Source: Lolium rigidum (taxonomy: Eukaryota; Streptophyta; Magnoliopsida; Poales; Poaceae). Taken from it: a stretch of 64,000 bases of DNA. The notes beneath the pieces are model-generated. The model saw only the letters and a program-made list of their open reading frames with translations. It did not search any database and was not told where the DNA came from. Of the stretch, positions 58,421 to 64,000 are shown in pieces. Where the stretch lies: positions 326,537,090-326,601,089 of the forward strand of contig NC_061514.1 in NCBI RefSeq assembly GCF_022539505.1. Reading direction: 5' to 3'. The translations under genes were made by a program, and so were the position numbers. Numbering within the stretch: position 1 is the first letter of the stretch; every line of letters starts with the position of its first letter.

Positions 58421-60014
58421 AAAAAAGTTTTGCCCGCGCCGTGCGCGATCGGGCTCTGTTTTTTGCTTTGTATAGTCGGTGGTGGGGGAGCACAGCACGG
58501 ACGTCGCGGCGCTGTTAGTGTAGTTCTGCGCTGGAACTGGAATCTGGAAGCTCCTCTTTGTTTGGCTGGAAAGGCTCGTGGGAATTTTGGCTTAAAAGGA
58601 TTCCTCATTCGTGAATGATTCGTGATGGATCGTCGGCTAAAGTTTTCTCTAACACCAATGTTGACGTACAAGCATGCTCATCCACACGGAATATTTTGGA
58701 GCAGTATTTTCTTCACAGTTGTGTGACACCAAACCTCAGATTTGTAAACTGTTTACGCGCGTAGTATAATTTACTTGGCACGAAAGAAACCCTTAGATTA
58801 CAGCTGTAACATTCTTCCCTTGCAAGGCGAATTTTAACATCTTTATCGCCAAAATGGGAATTTTAAGATGCACACAATCAATCAGAGCCGATAATGTAGA
58901 CTTTGTGGTGCACGAACAAGGAAACAGATAAATTTGATCATAGCACAATCGTTTATATATGTGGAAATATATCAAAAGTGAATTAGTGGCAATTAATATT
59001 GTCCATATTTTCCCTATCCGGACGTGTTATGCATTGGGTAGGATACGAGTATGATTATTTGTGCAAAATAGGTTTTTTTTTAAGTTGTATATTTCTATAT
59101 ATGAAGGTACAGAAAGACCCTACCTTATGAGTTATGAGTGACAGAAGAGTTGGCTCCTGTACTTTTTAGACTAAATATCTTCCGTCTTTTATGCAATCGA
59201 ACCCAATACAAACTCCTTTTTTGCGGGTAAAATAAGAACCCAATACAAACTCTTATAATGTTCGTGTTATTTACATCCTCGGCTATAAAATGCCTAGCAT
59301 AATCTTTCCGCCGTCTGCTTTTCACCGTGGATTCAGTCTCAATTACATTGACCATGCGCCGTTTGGTGGGGACGAGGGGCCTTCATGACCACATGGAGCT
59401 AGCTAGGTGCAGTGTGGTCGACCTCACGGCATATGATTTAGAGGATGAGCATACTCCAACAACTCCTGACACTCATTTCTCGATGTCGAAGGAGGTGTGA
59501 GGTCTTAGATCAGACATGAGCCGAACGACCTTGAGGAGGAGACTGTGTAGGACCATATGATGGTGGAGTAGTCTATCATCGCGTCGGCGCGGCTTGAAGA
59601 AGCTACAATGCATCATGTGGTGGAGGATTCCTTTGGGTCTATTTTTTATGTGTATATTTTCTTAATAATTTGTTTTGGATTCGAGTTCGGTCCGAATTCG
59701 CTCTTTATCCGTAATTCGATATAATCCACCTCCGACCATTACCTACTACGATCTAAATTCGTTACAAAAGTATGGTAATGAATACGGCAATATCCATGGG
59801 TAGCGCCTCTAGGACACCCTGCTGAAAAGTCCTGGTCTAAAAGGACTTCAAGTCCCGGCGCGGGCCTTCTCCGTTTCTCCGATCCCATTCGTTTGATATG
59901 CCTCCCAGTCCTAGGATCACTCACCCATCCAGTCGGAACACGGAGATTCCTCGCTAGGAAGGAAGGGATCGATGGGACGAGGACTCCCATGGTGGCTGGC
60001 CACCACGGAGTGCT
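58421..60014. other. GULLO upstream region to the gap
   Basis: GULLO leader and promoter up to an unknown point, then AT-rich sequence. The part from about 59380 has transposon-like text with no frame I can assign. No TATA box was fixed. Confidence 0.35.
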
Positions 60015-60114
60015 NNNNNNNNNNNNNNNNNNNNNNNNNNNNNNNNNNNNNNNNNNNNNNNNNNNNNNNNNNNNNNNNNNNNNNNNNNNNNNNNNNNNNN
60101 NNNNNNNNNNNNNN
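60015..60114. other. Assembly gap, 100 N
   Basis: Exactly 100 ambiguous bases, the conventional length for a gap of unknown size. The retroelement on the right is cut here, so its 5' part lies in or beyond the gap. Confidence 0.99.
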
Positions 60115-62819
60115 AGTTCATGTATTACGTATCTCTTATTAAGTTGCTTGTTGTGCGATAACCATGCTTCCGGGGACGCCATCAACTATTCTTTGTTGAA
60201 TATCATGTGAGTTGCTATGCATGTCCGTCTTGTCCGAAGTAAGAGAGATCTACCACCTTTATGGTTGGAGCATGCATATTGTTAGAGAAGAGCATTGGGC
60301 CGCTAACTAAAGCCATGATTCATGGTGGAAGTTTCAGTCTTGGACATATATCCTCAATCTCATATGAGAATAATAATTGTTGCCACATGCTTATGCATTA
60401 AAGAGGAGTCCATTATCTGTTGGCCATGTTGTCCCGGTATGGATGTATAAGTTGAGAATAATCAAAAGCGAGAAATCCAAAATGCGAGCTTTCTCCTTAG
60501 ACCTTTGTACAAGGCGGCATGGAGGTACCCCATTGTGACACTTGGTTAAAACATGTGCATTGCAAAGATCCGGTAGTCCAAGCTAATTAGGACAAGGTGC
60601 GGGCACTATTAGTATACTATGCATGAGGCTTGCAACTTGTAAGATATAACTTTCATAACTCATATGCTTTATTACTACCGTTGACAAAATTGTTTCATGT
60701 TTTCAAAATAAAAGCTCTAGCACAAATATAGCAATCGATGCTTTCCTCTTTGAAGGACCATTCTCTTTACTTTTATGTTGAGTCAGTTCACCTATTTCTC
60801 TCCACCTCAAGAAGCAAACACTTGTGTGAACTGTGCATTGATTCTTACATACTTGCATATTGTACTTGTTATATTACTCTATGTTGACAATTATCCATGA
60901 GATATACATGTTACAAGTTGAAAGCAACCGCTGAAACTTAATCTTCCTTTGTGTTGCTTCAATACCTTTACTTTGATTTATTGCTTTATGAGTTAACTCT
61001 TATGCAAGACTTATTAATACTTGTCTTGAAGTACTATTCATGAAAAGTCTTTGCTTTATGATTCACTTGTTTACTCATGTCATTACCATTGTTTTGATCG
61101 CTGCATTCACTACATATGTTTACAAATAGTATGATCAAGGTTATGATGGCATATCACTTCAGAAATTATCTTTGTTATCGTTTTACCTCCTCGGGACGAG
61201 TAGAACTAAGCTTGGGGATGCTTGATACGTCTCCGACGTATCGATAATTTCTTATGTTCTATGCCATATTATTGATGATACCTACATGTTTTATGCACAC
61301 TTTATGTCATATTCGTGCATTTTACGGAACTAACCTATTAACAAGATGCCGAAGTGCCGGTTCACGTTTTTGCTGTTTTTGGTTTCGAAATCCTAGTAAC
61401 GAAATATTCTCGGAATTGGACGAAACGAAGACCCAGGGGCCTATTTTGCCACGAACCTTCCGGAAGACCGAAGAGCATACGAAGTGGGGCCACGAGGTGG
61501 CGACACCACATGGCGGCGCGGCCAAGGGGGCCCGCGCCGCCCTATGGTGTGGGCCCCTCGTCGGGCCCCCGACTCTGCCCTTCCGCCTACTTAAAGCCTC
61601 CGTCGCGAAACCCCCGATGCGAAAAACCACGATACGGAAAACCTTACCGAGACGCCGCCGCCGATCCCATCTCGGGGGATTCTCGGAGATCTCCTCCGGC
61701 ACCTCGCCGGAGAGGGGATTCATCTCCCGGAGGACTCTACACCGCCATGGTCGCCTCCGGAGTGATGAGTGAGTAGTTCACCCCTGGACTATGGGTCCAT
61801 AGCGATAGCTAGATGGTTGTCTTCTCCTCATTGTGCTTCATTGTTGGATCTTGTGAGCTGCCTAACATGATCAAGATCATCTATCTCGTAATACTCTATG
61901 TTGTGTTTGTCGGGATCCGATGGATAGAGAATACCATGTTATGTTAATTATCAAGTTATTACATATGTGTTGTTTATGATCTTGCATGCTCTCCGTTACT
62001 AGTAGAGGCTCTGGCCAAGTTTTTGCTTTTAACTCCAAGAGGGAGTATTTATGCTCGATAGTGGGTTCATGCCCGCATTGACACACGGGACGATGTGATG
62101 AGAAAGTTCTAAGGTTGTGTTGTGATGTTGCCACTAGGGATAAAACATTGGCGCTATGTCCGAGGATGTAGTTGTTGATTACATTACGCACCATACTTAA
62201 TGCAATTGTCTCGTTGCTTTGCAACTTAATACTGGAAGGGGTTCGGATGATAACTCTGAAGGTGGACTTTTTAGGCATAGATGCGGTTGGATGGCGGTCT
62301 ATGTACTTTGTCGTAATGCCCAATTAAATCTCACTATACTTATCATGACATGTATGTGCATTGTTATGCCCTCTCTATTTGTCAATTGCCCGACTGTAAT
62401 TTGTTCACCCAACATGCTTTTATCTTATGGGAGAGACACCTCTAGTGAACTGTGGACCCCGGTCCATTCTTTTAATACTGAAATACAAATCTGTCGCAAT
62501 ACTTGTTTTCTTGTTTTCTCTGCAAACAATCATCTTCCACACAATACGGTTAATCCTTTGTTACAGCAAGCCGGTGAGATTGACAACCTCACTTGTTTCG
62601 TTGGGGCAAAGTACTTTGGTTGTGTTGTGCAGGTTCCACGTTGGCGCCGGAATCTCTGGTGTTGCGCCGCACTACATCCCGCCGCCATCAACCTTCAACG
62701 TGCTTCTTGACTCCTACTGGTTCGATTAAACCTTGGTTTCTTACTGAGGGAAACTTGCCGCTGTGCGCATCACACCTTCCTCTTGGGGTTCCCAACGGAC
62801 GTGTCAACTACACGCATCA
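60115..62819 (+). mobile_element. Second copy of the Gypsy-like family (3' interior plus LTR)
   Basis: The interior matches 47670-48781 and the LTR at 61223-62819 (1597 bp) matches 48782-50375, with the same start TGATACGTCTCC and end GCATCA. Substitutions and small indels are frequent, so the two copies are not recent sisters. No coding region is present in the visible part. Confidence 0.8.
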
Positions 62820-64000
62820 GTCCCCTCCGAGGCTGCCCTTCCGCCTACTTAAAGCCTCCGTCGCGAAAACCCTACACGAATAAGCCATGATACGAGAAAA
62901 GTTCCAGAGCCGCCGCCATCACGAAGCCAAGATTCGGGGGACAGAAGTCTCTGTTCCGGCACGCCGCCGGGACGGGGAATTGCCCCCGGAAGGCATCTCC
63001 ATCGACACCACCGCCATCTTCATCACCGCTGCTGTCTCCTATGATGAGGAGGGAGTAGTTCTCCCCCGAGGCTAAGGGCTGTACCGTAGCTATGTGGTTC
63101 ATCTCTCTCTCCCATGTGATCTTTATGTGATCATGAGCTTTGTGATCTAGTTGAATATCATCTATGTGCTACCCTAGTGATGTTATTAAAGTAGTCTATT
63201 TCTCCTTCATGATGTAATGTTGACAGTGTGTGCATCATGTAGTACTTGGTATAAGCTATGATTGTGATCTCTTGTAGATTATGAAGTTAACTATTACTAT
63301 GATAGTATTGATGCGATCTATTCCCCCTTTCATAGCCTGACGGTGACGTTGTGCATGCTATGTTAGTACTCGGTCTAAATTGCAATGGTCTATCATGCAC
63401 TCTAAGGTTACTTAAATATGAAAACCGAATGTTGTGGAGCTTGTTAACTCCGGCTTGAGGGAGCTCTTGTAGCCCTACACAATGAATGGTGTTTTTCATC
63501 CAACAAGAGAGTGTAGAGAAAGTAGTATTTGTTTATTCAGTTATGTGATCAATGTTGAGAATGTCCACTAGTGAAAGTATGATCCCTAGACCTTGTTTCT
63601 AAGCATGGAAACTCCGTTTACTTACTGTTCTGTTGCATGTTTACTTGCTGCCATATTTTATTCAGATTGTTATTACCACTCATATTCATCCATATTACTT
63701 GTATTTCACTATCTCTTCGCCGAACTAGTGCACCTATACATCTGACAAGTGTATTAGGTGTGTTGGGGACACAAGAGACTTCTTGTATCGTGATTGCAGG
63801 GTTGCTTGAGAGGGATATCTTTGACCTCTACCTCCCTGAGTTCGATAAACCTTGGGTTATTCACTTAAGGGAAACTTGCTGCTGTTCTATAAACCTCTGC
63901 TCTAGGAGGCCCCACACTGTCTACAGGAATAGAAGCGTGCGTAGACATCAAGTTATTTTCTGGCGCCGTTGTCGGGGAACGAAGAAAAGCTACACCACAG
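62820..64000 (+). mobile_element. LTR end and primer binding site of a related Gypsy element (continues right)
   Basis: Starts inside an LTR: GCCCTTCCGCCTACTTAAAG and GCCTCCGTCGCG also occur inside the LTR at about 61573. It ends near GACATCA at 63950. Ten bases later, TGGCGCCGTTGTCGGGGAA (63961-63979) is a cereal Gypsy primer binding site of the type complementary to the 3' end of a tRNA (I believe tRNA-Asp). The interior then leaves the window. The element at 60115-62819 appears to have inserted into this LTR. Confidence 0.7.

Noticed and set aside
57866..58618. 250-codon plus-strand frame and a 190-codon minus frame over GULLO exon 1
   Set aside because: Shadows of the intact GULLO exon.

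Overview
This window is nuclear DNA from a grass, most likely a Triticeae species (wheat, Aegilops, barley type). The reasons are spliced plant genes with GT-AG introns, GC-rich first exons, Stowaway, Tourist/Harbinger, Mutator and CACTA elements, small copia and TRIM elements, and large Gypsy LTRs with a cereal-type primer binding site. The species call is inference. A 100-base run of N at 60015-60114 is a scaffold gap.

Four genes look intact, all on the minus strand. VPS54 (GARP tethering complex) has its first three coding exons at 128-2986 and runs off the left edge. A chloroplast manganese transporter of the GDT1/UPF0016 family (CMT1, GDT1-like 2) lies at 7111-11859 in ten exons, giving 401 codons plus stop. 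A PIG-L GlcNAc-PI de-N-acetylase lies at 19379-23428 in nine exons, giving 262 codons plus stop. An L-gulonolactone oxidase-like gene (GULLO) lies at 51969-58420 in two exons, giving 591 codons plus stop. I joined exons by hand; phases close for the three complete genes. The genes serve unrelated processes and do not form a functional cluster.

Most of the rest is repeat-derived. Region 3.4-6.3 kb holds a decayed gag-like retroelement. Region 12.0-18.2 kb is a TIR-bounded composite inserted 150 bp upstream of the CMT1 start codon; it contains fragments resembling a cation/calcium exchanger, a B3 domain and an unidentified spliced gene, plus a retroposon with a 14-bp target duplication. Region 24.0-24.7 kb is a 5'-truncated GULLO copy. 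Region 25.4-38.2 kb is a degenerate array of a noncoding unit, interrupted by a TRIM-like element with near-identical LTRs, a Mutator MITE and several Harbinger elements. One Harbinger transposase is interrupted by about 330 bp that include a plastid 16S rRNA fragment.

Region 43-51 kb holds another Harbinger derivative, a near-identical copy of PIG-L exon 8, a Werner-like exonuclease fragment, and a 5'-truncated Gypsy-like element flanked by a 285-bp host duplication. The GULLO intron carries a recent 2.5-kb copia-like element. The right end (60.1-64.0 kb) holds a second copy of the Gypsy-like family next to the LTR and primer binding site of a related element that leaves the window.

I found no convincing wholly new biological system. 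The most unusual structures are the organellar insert in the transposase, the PIG-L exon capture, the composite next to the CMT1 promoter, and the 285-bp duplication around the truncated retroelement.
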